Origin: CAWHYG01 sp963833505
GTDB lineage: Bacteria; Eisenbacteria; RBG-16-71-46; CAIMUX01
NCBI GenBank assembly: GCA_963833505.1
Contig: CAWHYG010000007.1
Coordinates: forward strand, 1,798,001 to 1,862,000
Direction of reading: 5' to 3'
DNA length: 64,000 nt
A program made the translations under genes and the position numbers. Of this stretch, positions 1 to 9,567 are shown piece after piece. The notes beneath the pieces were generated by a model, which made no database searches, was not told where the DNA came from, and was given only the letters and a program-made list of their open reading frames with translations. The number at the start of each line of letters is the position of its first letter. The stretch's first letter is position 1.

Positions 1-2402
1 TGAATCTCTGAGGCGCCCACCGGAGGATGAGGGACCGAGGTCCTCCACACCAGCCGTCCGCCCGCGTCGTAGATCGCGAGATCGGCCGGCGCGGGTGTTG
101 GCTCCGTCAGCACCCAAGCGGTCTCGGCGCCGAACGGATTGGGCTGATTCGGCTCGAGGTGGAAGGCCGTAGGTTGACCCGGCAACTTTCGCAGGTAGTC
201 GAGAACCACATTCCGGATGGCGCTCGTGCTGCCGGCACTCGGCATTTGATCCAGCTCCGCCAGAAGCTCCTCGCAAACCGCTCTCCGGTCGGTCTCGGGC
301 GGTGGCTGGCCGACCCGCGCTCCCCAATTCTGGATCACCGCCAGGACGTCGCCCGCGCCGACCGTTCCGTCCCCATCACAGTCGGCATACTCCGCCCACT
401 CATCGGGCGCGGGCCACCGGGTCGACAGGACCTGGGGTCCCCAATGGATCGACGCGTCCTGCCGTGCGGGGCCGCTCAGCCCGAAGTATTGGCCGATCGG
501 GAGAATGTCCCGTGCGTCCACCACGCCGTCGTCGTTGGCGTCTCCCGGGAAGACGGTGTCGGCCACCGAGGGGTCGCACTGGGTCGCGAGGACGTGAAGG
601 CCGGAGTCGTCCACGTCAAGAAGACAGTCGCGATAAAGCGCCAGGCCGCTGGCGGTGACCAGCGCGCCCCCCACCGTCCTCGGCTCAGAGGGATGGCGAA
701 CATCGAGCACCTGCATCCCGCCGATGTAATCGGCCACGTAGGCGTAATTCCCTGCTGGGACGACCGCACCTCCGTACCCCGGCGACCAGGTCGTCCCGAT
801 GAGCTGCGGCGCCGCGGGATTGGAGACGTCGACCACGTCGAACCCGCCGGCGTAGGCCAGGTAGACCGTCGTGCCTTCAATCGCGATCCCGGCGGCTCCG
901 TCGGGCGTGTCCAGGGTTCCGATGACCCGCGGTGCACTCGGCTTTAAGCAGTCAACGACCTGGAGACCTGCGTACTGGGCGGCTACATAGGCCGTCGTTC
1001 CGGACACAGCAACCCCGAGAGCGTAGTCCGGCAGCCATACCCTCCCAAGAAACGCCGGGGCCAGCGGGTTCGAGATGTCCACGACGTCCAGACCGGCATC
1101 CAGTCCCGCCACGTAAGCCCGGTTCCCGGAGACCTCCACGTCATAGGCGTGGCCGGGGAGGGACACGCTCCCGACGATGTGCGCCCCCGTCGGCTTGGAG
1201 ATATCGATGACCTGGAGACCGGCGTTGTAGTCGGCCGCGTAGAGGTGTTTGCCGGCCGCCGCCACGGCGTAGGCCGAGTCCGGCGTCGCCACTCTCCCGA
1301 TGTAGCGCGGTGACTCCGGCATGGAGACGTCGACCATCCGGACCCCCGCGCCCCAGTCCGCGATGTAGGCGGTCGAGCCGGAGACGACGACGTCCGTCGC
1401 AAAGCCGGACAAGGCCAGGTTAGCGCGGATCGGCGGGGTATAGGGACTGCTGAAGTCGAAGACGTCGAGCCCCCTGAGCGCGGGGACGTAGACCTTGCGG
1501 CCCGAAACCGCGAAGCGGCCGGACTCGCCGGCGTATCCCATGACCCATGGTCTCCTCCGGTTCGCGACGTCCACAAAGGCCATGGGCGCACCGTCTGTCG
1601 TGCTCACGCACGCGATGGTATCGGAGACCGCCAACCATTCCGCGTTTTCCACGGCCTGGCTCCCGACGATCTGCGGAGACGACGGGTTGGAAACGTCGAG
1701 GATCTCCAGTCCGGCTACGCTGTCCGTAACGTACAGGTAGTTGTCGTAGGCGGTGATGAATTCGGGCTCCATGGCCATCTTACCGATGACCCGCGGAGAT
1801 CGAGGGTTGGAAACGTCAATCGAGTAGAGGTCGTACGAAGAAATCACGTACGCCGTCAGGCCCAGAACCGAGACGCCGTACGCCGCTCCGGGCAGGTTGA
1901 TACTCCCGGCAACCTGGGGATGCGTGGGGTCCGACACGTCAACGACGCCAAAGCCCTCCTCTTCCGCAACGTACAGGAGCGTGTCTCGAACAGCTATGCC
2001 ATAGGCCTCCCCCCACGGCCCCGTCGCACCGACGCCCCTAGGGTGCTGCGGGTCGGAAACATCGGCCACAGCCACACCATCGGACCCCCCGATGTATGCG
2101 TACCCTCCTGCAACGACGACTTCATCCGCCGGGAAATACCCCGGCATCGATCCCGCGATCGCGGGCTCACCGGGATTCGACACATCCACGACGGTCAGTT
2201 CCGAATCCGCCACAACATAGACGTACTCCCCCGAGACGGCCGCGACCAAGGGACCGAATTCGTCCGTGTCAACGTGCCCAACCTGGTGTACGTAGGCACC
2301 GTAGTCCAAGCACTCGGCACGTACGCCGGATGTGACTACGAGCACCAAGACGATGCTGAACGCCGAAGCGACGAAATCCAGCAGTTCGTTGACCTTTGCC
2401 AT
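1..2402 (-). CDS. LVIVD-repeat secreted protein with dockerin-like and C-terminal sorting domains (partial, 3' end outside window)
   Basis: The reading frame is open from an ATG at 2402 to the window edge, 800 codons with no stop. A GGGAG ribosome site lies upstream. The N-terminus has a hydrophobic signal or anchor (about residues 8-28). Residues about 45-600 consist of repeated units of the type AYVADxxxGLQVVDISNP, the LVIVD beta-propeller repeat found in secreted bacterial proteins. Two Ca-binding dockerin/EF-hand-like loops follow: GDANDDGVVDARDIL near residue 619 and CDGDGTVGAGDVL near 676. From about residue 750 a PNPF motif opens the FlgD/Por-type C-terminal domain that is shared with four other proteins here. 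I infer a surface or exported protein with a scaffold or adhesion-like role; no catalytic motif is visible. The last part of the sorting domain lies beyond position 1. Confidence 0.85.
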   Translation of the reverse strand, partial: MAKVNELLDFVASAFSIVLVLVVTSGVRAECLDYGAYVHQVGHVDTDEFGPLVAAVSGEYVYVVADSELTVVDVSNPGEPAIAGSMPGYFPADEVVVAGGYAYIGGSDGVAVADVSDPQHPRGVGATGPWGEAYGIAVRDTLLYVAEEEGFGVVDVSDPTHPQVAGSINLPGAAYGVSVLGLTAYVISSYDLYSIDVSNPRSPRVIGKMAMEPEFITAYDNYLYVTDSVAGLEILDVSNPSSPQIVGSQAVENAEWLAVSDTIACVSTTDGAPMAFVDVANRRRPWVMGYAGESGRFAVSGRKVYVPALRGLDVFDFSSPYTPPIRANLALSGFATDVVVSGSTAYIADWGAGVRMVDVSMPESPRYIGRVATPDSAYAVAAAGKHLYAADYNAGLQVIDISKPTGAHIVGSVSLPGHAYDVEVSGNRAYVAGLDAGLDVVDISNPLAPAFLGRVWLPDYALGVAVSGTTAYVAAQYAGLQVVDCLKPSAPRVIGTLDTPDGAAGIAIEGTTVYLAYAGGFDVVDVSNPAAPQLIGTTWSPGYGGAVVPAGNYAYVADYIGGMQVLDVRHPSEPRTVGGALVTASGLALYRDCLLDVDDSGLHVLATQCDPSVADTVFPGDANDDGVVDARDILPIGQYFGLSGPARQDASIHWGPQVLSTRWPAPDEWAEYADCDGDGTVGAGDVLAVIQNWGARVGQPPPETDRRAVCEELLAELDQMPSAGSTSAIRNVVLDYLRKLPGQPTAFHLEPNQPNPFGAETAWVLTEPTPAPADLAIYDAGGRLVWRTSVPHPPVGASEI

Positions 2403-2431
2403 CAGTTCCGCTCCCCAGTGTCCCTGCCTCG

Positions 2432-2460
2432 AGTCTAGGCGCTCCCAGTTCGCAGGTCAC
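2432..2460 (-). promoter_or_regulatory. Candidate sigma70-type promoter of the LVIVD gene
   Basis: On the minus strand GTGACC (2455-2460) is followed after exactly 17 bases by TAGACT (2432-2437). Each hexamer matches the consensus at four of six positions. It lies about 30 bases upstream of the ATG at 2402. The same GTGACC hexamer and 17-base spacing recur before the gene starting at 49965. Confidence 0.4.
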
Positions 2461-2592
2461 GTAACGGGTCCCGCCGTCCGGGCCATGCGAGACATCTCTG
2501 CGTCGCGCCCGAGGCCGCCCACTCGTCGTGCCGCCGGACGACCGGCCCGACACCTGCCGAGCCGGCCACCCGGCGTTGCATCCCATCGCGGC

Positions 2593-2789
2593 CTACCTAC
2601 ACACAACCACGCGTTTGCGTGTCATACCACCCTGCCGGCCTCGAATCTGCAGGAAGTAGACTCCCGCCGCCGCGCGGCCACGGTCCAGCTCCCCGTTCCA
2701 GATCCAATCGTTCCAGCCAGCCATTCCCGATATCTGCTTCCCCAGGACCCTCCGCCCTGCGACGTCCGTCAGCATGAGCTCGCACGGCT
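2593..2789 (-). pseudogene. C-terminal fragment of the interrupted secreted protein (FlgD-like domain end)
   Basis: This stretch encodes DEPCELMLTDVAGRRVLGKQ onward and ends in RKRVVVCR and a stop at 2593. That is the second half of a FlgD/Por-type C-terminal domain (strand with DVAGRRV, then a G-VYFLQI strand). It has no start of its own and meets the transposon end at 2794 through the 4-bp duplication at 2790-2793. Joined to the sequence on the other side of the transposon (reading ...FYLPV then DEPC...), it completes the domain in frame. It is therefore the severed 3' end of the gene whose main body lies at 6061-9495. It probably yields no functional product today. Confidence 0.85.
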
Positions 2790-2848
2790 CGTCTGAGCGT
2801 GATCACGATAGTTGAGGGTGCGTCAGTCACGGTATTTGAGGGTCCGGT

Positions 2849-3700
2849 TCACCGGCGCGCCGTCAGAGGCTTGGTCCGCGGCCGTTCGGGCGCATCGGGA
2901 ACTGCGTAGACCTCGAGGTAGAGCTTCTCGTCGAGTTGCGGCAGCTCTCTTTGCGTGGCGGTGTCGAGGAGTTCACCAGCCATGGTCATGAGGATGCGGT
3001 AGTTCCCGGCGGCGTGTTCGCAGAGGGTGGTCATCAGCTCCTTGGTCATCAATCTTGGATTCCCCGCCTGATTCAAGGCGTGACGCAGACATTCCAGCAG
3101 TTCCTGTGGGGACGCGGGTGGGAGCAGAAGCCGGACCCGGATGCGGCTGCCGAGAGGCATCAACTCCTCGGCGCGGAACTTTTCGGGCAAACGGCCGTCT
3201 CCGGCCAGGACGACGGTGAGGAAGGAACGCGTGTCGAGTTCGGCCGCGCAGAGGAGGCGGAGTTCGTTGAGGACGGCGGGCCTCATCTCCTGGGCTTCGT
3301 CGATCAAGAGGACGGGGCGCAGGAGAGAGGCTTCGATGTGAGCCTGCCAGCGCTCGCGGAGCACGCGCGAACCGGCCCAACGGTTGTGGGGCGAGAGTGC
3401 GACCCCGAAGAGATCGCCGAGTTCGCGGTAGAAGTCGGGCACGCCGGTCTGAGGACGGGTGAGGATGCCGACGGCGAGGTCGTGTTGGGAAGCGAGCTTC
3501 TGCACGAGTAGTCGGAGGGTGACCGACTTCCCGAGGCCGGGATCTCCGGTGACGAGAACGAAGCCGCCTTCGCGGGTGAGGTTTTCGACCCGCCAGAGGA
3601 AGTGCTCGACCTTGGCGGAGAGCAGGAAGGCCTCGGTCGGAACCTCGGGCGAGAAGGGGTTCCACTTGAGTCCGTAGAGGGCGAGCAACTTCGGCTTCAT
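2849..3700 (-). CDS. TniB/ExeA-like AAA ATPase of the transposon
   Basis: The protein has 283 residues. It shows a Walker A motif (GDPGLGKS, about residues 52-59), a Walker B motif (VLLIDEAQE, about 130-138) and the N-terminal signature LYGLKWNPF typical of the ExeA/TniB/MuB-like ATPases that accompany DDE transposases. In Tn7, Mu and Tn5053-type elements such ATPases choose the target and activate the transposase. Its start ATG overlaps the stop of the transposase gene by four bases, so the two are translationally coupled. Length and motifs are complete. A role in target selection is inferred from the family. Confidence 0.88.
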   Translation of the reverse strand: MKPKLLALYGLKWNPFSPEVPTEAFLLSAKVEHFLWRVENLTREGGFVLVTGDPGLGKSVTLRLLVQKLASQHDLAVGILTRPQTGVPDFYRELGDLFGVALSPHNRWAGSRVLRERWQAHIEASLLRPVLLIDEAQEMRPAVLNELRLLCAAELDTRSFLTVVLAGDGRLPEKFRAEELMPLGSRIRVRLLLPPASPQELLECLRHALNQAGNPRLMTKELMTTLCEHAAGNYRILMTMAGELLDTATQRELPQLDEKLYLEVYAVPDAPERPRTKPLTARR

Positions 3701-5205
3701 GGAGTCTCCTCCTGACGGATGGTGGTGTTGGGACGCGGGGCCTCGGGCGGTTCCGGTGGTTCCTTGGGCAGGTAGGCCGGAGGCAAGCCGGTGGCGGCGT
3801 AGTCGGCCATGAGCCGGCGCAGGAGCGGGGCCATGGCCGGCACCGTGGGCGGCGGCGCCTCCAGCCCCGGGCGCATCCCGCCGGTGAGCCTCCGCCGCCG
3901 CCCGTCGGCATGGCCGATCTTGTCGAGGGGGTAGAGGCGGGTGAGCATGGTTCCGGTGTGTTCATCGACAAGGTGCACATAGGTCAGGTCCCAGGTGGCA
4001 TAGCGGACCACGGGTCGGGTCAGCGTGCGGTACCTGGCCGGGATCTCGAACCTCTGGCCGAGGAGGGAGAGGGTGCCGTCGCTGCGGCGTTGGGTGCGGC
4101 GCTCTTCCGTGGTGAAGGCCAGACGCAAGGCGTCACTGTCCGGGCTGGGTCGTCCGACCTCAGGTCCGGCCAGGTAGCGTTCCAGGGGCGTTTGACCGAT
4201 CTCGGAGTGCACGCGCCGGTGGTACTCCATCTCGACCCAGGCCTGGGTCGCTTCATTCAGGACCGGGAGAGTGAGGTCCGGGACTCCTTCGAGCATGGCC
4301 ATGAGACGTCCTTCGAGTTGGGCCCAGAAGTTCTCTTGCTTGCCGTTCTGGTACGGGGAGTACGGCAGGGTCGTCCGGTGGAGGACGCCGAGACGGGCCA
4401 GACCCTGCGTGGTCTCGGAGGCGATCATGGCTGCGCCGTTGTCACTCAGAAGCGCCCGCGGCAGCGCTCGCTTCTGGAAGGCTTGGGAGAGGGCGTGGAT
4501 CAGGTCCTCGGCCGTCTCCGAGAGGTACCACTGCACATGGCAGGCGAGACGGGAGCGATCGTCGAGGACGCCGAGCACCTGCGGGGTGACCCACTCCCCG
4601 GCGGGGGTGAGCACCCTGCGGGATCCGTGATGGAAGTCGAGATGCCAGAGTCCGTGGACGTACTCGGCCTCGTAGCTGCGCACCTCGCGCTCCTCAAGCC
4701 GATCCTGGGCACGATGCTTCGAGACCGGATCGTCCGCGGTGATCCGACGGCGACGCAGGAGCCCATTGGCCTTCAAGTATCGGCGAACCGTGGAGTAGGA
4801 AGGCAACGGGCCGACCTCCGGATCCGCCGCCACCTGGGCCGAAAGGTTGTCGTAGTGCAGGCGGAAGCTCCAGCTTCGGTGAGCGTCGTACTGCGCGAGG
4901 AGAGCGGCCCGGAGCTTCTCCCCCAGAGTGGGTTGCCGGCCGGCGTCGGACCGAAGCCGGCGGCGCAGGACGCCGACCGGATCGGTCTTGGCCCCGCGCG
5001 CCTTGTGGTACCAGCGTTCCATGGTGGAGAAGCCGAAGCGGGTGGGCTCTCCGGTCACCGGATGAAGCCAGGTCTTCCCGGCCAGCTCCTGGATCCGCGC
5101 ACGCAACTCGCCGGGAGCCGGCGGCGCGGCCAGCAACGGACCGACCACCGAGAAGCGCAGGTGGGACCAGCGTTCGTGCGTACCAAGCTCCTGTCGTTCC
5201 GTCAT
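3697..5205 (-). CDS. DDE (rve-type) transposase of the transposon
   Basis: I chose the ATG at 5205 (502 residues) because AAGGGAG lies 8 bases upstream; the frame is open further upstream. An N-terminal helical DNA-binding part (TMERWYHKAR, about residues 65-75) precedes an integrase core. Its likely catalytic residues are D in WHLDFHHG, D in LLSDNGAAM and E in QNGKQENFW, followed by a basic C-terminal domain. This is the retroviral-integrase fold used by IS481, Mu and TnsB-type enzymes. Pairing with an ATPase gene directly downstream favours a Mu/TnsB-like mechanism over a stand-alone IS481. The protein cuts and joins the element ends found at 2794 and 6060. Confidence 0.88.
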   Translation of the reverse strand: MTERQELGTHERWSHLRFSVVGPLLAAPPAPGELRARIQELAGKTWLHPVTGEPTRFGFSTMERWYHKARGAKTDPVGVLRRRLRSDAGRQPTLGEKLRAALLAQYDAHRSWSFRLHYDNLSAQVAADPEVGPLPSYSTVRRYLKANGLLRRRRITADDPVSKHRAQDRLEEREVRSYEAEYVHGLWHLDFHHGSRRVLTPAGEWVTPQVLGVLDDRSRLACHVQWYLSETAEDLIHALSQAFQKRALPRALLSDNGAAMIASETTQGLARLGVLHRTTLPYSPYQNGKQENFWAQLEGRLMAMLEGVPDLTLPVLNEATQAWVEMEYHRRVHSEIGQTPLERYLAGPEVGRPSPDSDALRLAFTTEERRTQRRSDGTLSLLGQRFEIPARYRTLTRPVVRYATWDLTYVHLVDEHTGTMLTRLYPLDKIGHADGRRRRLTGGMRPGLEAPPPTVPAMAPLLRRLMADYAATGLPPAYLPKEPPEPPEAPRPNTTIRQEETP

Positions 5206-5316
5206 CGTGTTCGCTCCCTTCCGGCGGCCGCCAGCGGTCGCCCTCGCCATGGAGCGAACCCTATCCGCCTCCTTCCCGGCGAACAGCGCGCATCCTCTGC
5301 GGGCCGGAAGCAACCA

Positions 5317-5889
5317 TCAGAAAGCCGGGCTCTCCGGAAGCGAACTCGTGCTCAACGGCGAGAGGAGCCGAAGCAGTGCGACCACGCGGTCACGAGCCTT
5401 GCCGGGGAAGCGATCCAACAGCTCTCGCGGCAGATCGGCGGCCGAGATCGGAGCCTGGAACCGGCCCCGGGCTCCCTGCCAGAACCGGCTCTCCAACAAG
5501 ATCGTTCCCCACCAGCGGCGCCACCGCCCCAGCGTCCGCCGACTCACACCGAGCAACTTCTGCAACGCGCCGGTCCCGAGTCTGGAGGCCCCCTGACCCA
5601 GAACCCCGGCGATCACGACCGCCAGACCCAGGTACACTTTCCGACCCAGGAATCGGAGGGAGCGCGGAGTCGCTCGCTTCCGGCAGCCCTCGACCCCACA
5701 GCAAAAACTCAGCCGGACCACCGGGCCCAAACCGAGCTCTTCCCCCCGCGGCTTGCGGGGATAGTTCGCTTGATGGAGACGACCGGAACAGCGCGGACAC
5801 CCGCCCTTCCGGACCTCCTCGGCCAGTTCGCGATCACAACGGAGCAAGAACGCTCGGATCCTCTCGTTCCCCAGAAGTCTCTGATACAC
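5317..5889 (-). CDS. Transposon-encoded zinc-ribbon and helix-turn-helix protein
   Basis: The GTG at 5889 is preferred (190 residues; GGAAGGAG about 7 bases upstream). An earlier GTG at 5928 is also in frame. A zinc-ribbon-like set of cysteines (CPRCSGR near residue 35, then CCGVEGCRKR near 65) is followed by a region with a helix-turn-helix look (LGVSRRTLGRWRRWW). It is the first gene of the three-gene cassette. I do not know its biochemical role. DNA binding at the element ends, or control of the transposase, is the natural inference from the motifs. No catalytic residues are evident. Confidence 0.7.
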   Translation of the reverse strand: MYQRLLGNERIRAFLLRCDRELAEEVRKGGCPRCSGRLHQANYPRKPRGEELGLGPVVRLSFCCGVEGCRKRATPRSLRFLGRKVYLGLAVVIAGVLGQGASRLGTGALQKLLGVSRRTLGRWRRWWGTILLESRFWQGARGRFQAPISAADLPRELLDRFPGKARDRVVALLRLLSPLSTSSLPESPAF

Positions 5890-5926
5890 TGAAGTTCTCC
5901 TTCCTCGATGCGTGAAGAAGGAGAAC

Positions 5927-5970
5927 ACCCCCTCCGGACGCTTAGATCAAGCTCCGCGAGGGGGTCTTTT
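5927..5970 (+). terminator. Possible terminator hairpin inside the transposon right end
   Basis: ACCCCCTC (5927-5934) pairs with GAGGGGGT (5958-5965) across a 23-base loop and is followed by CTTTT. It would stop transcripts running rightwards out of the element, or simply fold in the leader of the minus-strand genes. The long loop lowers confidence. Confidence 0.3.
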
Positions 5971-8900
5971 CCATGATTCCTGAGGGGAACAGACCCCGAA
6001 CCCTCAGCTTCCTCGATCCAAAACCCGGGATCGAACCCTCAATCTCTGTGATCACGCTCACGTCCACCGGCAGGTAGAAATGGGCCCTGGCTGTGCCCGT
6101 AACGGGCACCGGCATCACGGTGAGGTGCCACAGATCGCTCGTTCCGTCCCCCCTTACCGACGCAGGGTTAGTGTACGGCACGAACGCAACGGCCCAAGTG
6201 GCACCATACAGATTCCACGTCAAACCATCGCCCGATACCTTCCATGTTGGCGGAACCACCACATTGCTCTTCCTGACCATTGTAAAGGCGTCCTTGAAGG
6301 CACTGGAGTCCCCCGCTTCCCAGCCATGCAGATCCGACCAGGGCAGCACGACCTCGTCGGGGGCCGGGGTTTGTTCGGCCTCAAGATTGCACACAACTAT
6401 CCATGCCCCGTACTGCTGGTTATACCATCCCTGCCCAGTTCCGTAAACAATCGATCCTGACGGACATTGCGCTGTCGCCACCCCGGCCCGCCCGAAGTTC
6501 CCCGTGCCTGGATACATTCCGTCCAACCATGCCACGACTGGTGTCAGTACCGACTTTACTATCCACCCTCGGTCTTGCCCGTTGCCGTGAAGATTCATAG
6601 CGTCCCACAGCCCTGGACGGTGTCGCCAGATCTGATCTTCATTCGGGTCCCAGTCGTTTCCGGCGAAGCGGCTCATGACGCGCACCGCGTTGGCGCCCAG
6701 CATCAACGACGCCAACGCCTCCTCCGCGAGCGTGTCCGGATTGACGTAGATGTAGCCGTTAACCCCGTAAAAGCCGGCCTCAACGTACAGAGACAGGCCC
6801 TGACCTGGCTGGCGGGCGGATTCAAGATCGTCCCATCTTGCCACCACGTCACACAGAGGCGTACATGTGGTGTCAGCCCTGCAATTGACCTGCCACAGGC
6901 CTGTTGCGTAGAGCCAGCTGGCTCTCACGTCGGCGATATCCTCCAGCGCCCGATTCGTCTTCAGATCCGTCGGGCCCTCCCCGAGGTCGAGCGGATGTTT
7001 GGTGTCTCCGTTCGGCCCCTGGCGCATGTGGAATGCCGCCTCCGCCATGGACTCGTGGTCGAAACCCCCTTCACTGCGGCCGCCGCCGCTGGCATTCAGG
7101 ATCCAATCGCTGCCTTCGAGGCTCCAGAGATCTCCCGGGTCGTTCGTCGTAAGCGAATCCATGTCCAGGTCGATGAGGGAGTACTCGGGGACGTTACCCA
7201 CCGTATCGTCGGGAGCGTCCAGCCGCGCGCTCACGAGGATTCCATCGGTCTTCGCCCGGGACATCACATGCGTCGCGGTATGACTCAGATGCGGAGAATG
7301 CCTGGTGTGCTGCTGGGCGTAGGTGACAGGCCAGCCGGCTATCGCGGACGAATCGAGGGTCGTCTTGCACGTATTCCAGTCGTACCACCAACCGCCGCCG
7401 CAGTGGGAGCTGCCCGTCGTAAGCTCCAGGAGGTGTCGGGGTTGTGACGTCCCGGGATCGAGATACTGACCGTTGGAGTTCAGGTAGGACGGCGTGGCCA
7501 TCGTGTAGAACGTCGTGGGTTGACCAACGAACGGCCTCCTGGTCCACGTCTGCCCCTGTATGGTGCCCCAGAGTCCCAACGAGTCGGCCCCGACGAACTT
7601 CAGCGTCGAGCCACCCCCGTAGTCGGTCTTGCTCTGCTGCGAGCCGGTCGGAGGATTCTCGATGGACTCGTCGCCTCGCAGCTGGGCGGTGCAGACGTAA
7701 GGCGCCACCGGAACGCCGATGCCCCAGTGCTCCGTGGCGGCATTCCGTCCCATCCGTTTCCAACCGGGCGCGATCACGGGCGCGAAGAACCTCTCGGGGT
7801 CATCAAGCCACGTGGCATAGGGCGCGAGCCCATAACCCAAAACAACCTGCACCTCCGGCGGGTGGTTCGGGTCCAGTTTCTCGGGGGCGCGGACGCGGAA
7901 GCTCCAAAGGCCACGTCGGTCGTCGTCCAAGCCGAATCCCCGCGTAATCGGGTTTTCCTGAGGGCTGGTAGCAATTGAATCCATCACACCTGTCGGGCTC
8001 TTTACAATCAGCTCGGCCGGCAGGAACTGCCTGTACGAATATACCGAGTCTCGCGCCATGCTCGTGACCTGCAGAGTCATGTCAAACATGCCCACATCGT
8101 CGGGAACGTAAAAGTACGACCAGGGGGTGTACCTCGGGCTGTCCTTGTCCTCACCGGCCCAGGAAAACGCTAGAGCCGGGCCGCAGACGGCTCCGGCAGC
8201 GTCGGTGGATACTCCGAACCGGGTCTCGCCGTTCGGCACGCGCACGTGGAGGATGTTGGAGCCGAGCCACGGGATGGCGGTCCGTTCCCCGCCCCAAAGT
8301 TGCGTCAGAGCGCGCGCCTTCGGATCTGTCGTCCACGATTCAGCCTGAATCGCGTTGCACCGATCGGCGTACCACGTGAGATACACATCAGCCGGGCCTC
8401 CGGGCGACCTGTAGAATGTAAATGACTGTGGACCCGTCCAAAGGACCTGGGTCGCGGGCCAGTCCGGCGATTGGCCGTATGGGTAGGGCGAGGTGGACGG
8501 GTCCTGCAATCGGGGAAAGTAGTAGGGGATTCCGTCGCTCCCCAGTACCGCCTGTGACTCGTATAGTTCCGCGGGCGGCGTCAACTCCCCGGGAGGCTGT
8601 CCGTAGGAGAGGCCGAATCGCGGTGTGAACCAAGCCAGAGACCCTGCGCCGAACTGGAAGCGGAGCTCGAGCCCATGCTGACCACTGACAGTGTCCGGAG
8701 TGGTCATCTGCAGCTGCAACGACCAGTATTGTCCGTCGGTCGTTCCAGGCACGATCGTCTCGAGGAGGCTGTCCGCCGTTGTGGGACCCGAGCCTCTTGG
8801 GTTCCCATGGCCGTCATACAGCCCGTACGTGCCCCGTCCCGTGGGGAGCTTGAGGCGCATGTATGTGGCTCCCTGTGGGACGTAGAAGCGAAGCACCCCA

Positions 8901-9495
8901 CCGTAACCGGTCATGGCGGCCTCGACGTCGTTGAAGCTTACGACGTCATCATGATCCGGCGCGAGGTAGACTAGGCGGCTTCCGCCTCCGTTCATCCACA
9001 GGTCCACCTCCGCGACGCCCAGGAGCCTCGAATAGCGAATCGGCGGAGTTACAGCTACATTCTTCGAGAAATGGAGACCCCCCGACGCTTGGGGAGTCCC
9101 AGTACGTTCGTCAGAAACGGCGTATCCGATGTGACAGTCGCAACCTGTATCCGCCACAGCAAGGGTGAAGGTGACCCGGATGGAGTCGTCTGCTCCTGGG
9201 TCGACGTAGACGGCCACGGCCAGGTCCTCCGGGACCCAGAATGGCGACCGGTGGCGGAATGTTGTCGTTTCCGCCGTCGTCGTTCGGCCTTACTGGATGC
9301 ATGTTGTTGGCGTTGCTGCTCCCGCCGCCGCAGCTCGGAACGTACCCGGGCGTTCCAAACCCGAGGCTTCCGTAGTCCGCGATCGGATCCATCTGACCGG
9401 GCCGGCTGTCGTCCAAGAAGTATCCGCCCTGCTCGGGGTGCGGGATGAGCGCGAAGGTCGCCGGGTTCCCGTAGTAGTTGTAGCCCGCGATCGCG
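5942..9495 (-). pseudogene. Main body of an interrupted large secreted protein
   Basis: This is the 3' exon relative to the group II intron. It begins at 9495 with codons for AIAGYNYYGNPATFALIPHP and runs to the transposon end at 6061; the present frame then reads on into the transposon and stops at 5942. Near 9271 the frame changes. Removing one base of the doubled C there joins RPNDDG to ETTTFRHRSPFWVPEDLAVA. The remaining 1,090 or so residues form an all-beta-looking protein rich in Trp, Tyr and Gly, with no catalytic motif that I recognise. It ends in a FlgD-like domain that the transposon cuts in half (ARAHFYLPV at the break). No known family can be named. It is inactive unless the frameshift and the transposon are both bypassed. 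Confidence 0.8.
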
Positions 9496-9527
9496 GTAGG
9501 GACGCCGGTTCCCGGCGCCCCCCGCAC

Positions 9528-9562
9528 AGATCCGGACGTGCGCATTTGGCGCATCCGGCTCC
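9528..9562 (-). ncRNA. Group II intron domain V
   Basis: The sequence begins GAGCCGGATGCG and closes with CGCACGTCCGGATCT, forming the short two-part hairpin with a bulge that is the catalytic core of group II ribozymes. It lies just 3' of the maturase stop. Domain VI (about 9496-9526, GGCGCCGGGAACCGGCGTC) follows. Confidence 0.85.
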
Positions 9563-9567
9563 TCGAA

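Larger units (their letters stand above)
2794..6060 (-). mobile_element. 3,267-bp Mu/Tn7-like transposon with three genes
   Basis: The ends are inverted repeats: TGAGCGTGATCAC at 2794-2806 and its complement at 6048-6060, 13 bases perfect. A weaker match then continues into TTGAGGGT on both sides. A second copy of the TTGAGGGT-like motif lies further in on each end (about 2834 and about 6000), as expected for elements whose transposase binds repeated end sites. The element begins with TG and ends with CA. It is flanked by CGTC (2790-2793 and 6061-6064), a 4-bp target duplication. Removing the element and one CGTC restores the reading frame of the host gene. Cargo, all on the minus strand: zinc-ribbon/HTH protein, rve-type transposase, AAA ATPase. 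All three genes look intact, so the element could be active. Confidence 0.9.

Noticed and set aside
27..947. A plus-strand gene at the left edge
   Set aside because: The minus strand carries an uninterrupted 800-codon LVIVD/dockerin/sorting-domain gene here; the plus frame is its shadow.
3910..5892. A 660-codon plus-strand frame across the transposase
   Set aside because: Antisense to the transposase and zinc-ribbon genes, whose catalytic motifs are on the minus strand.
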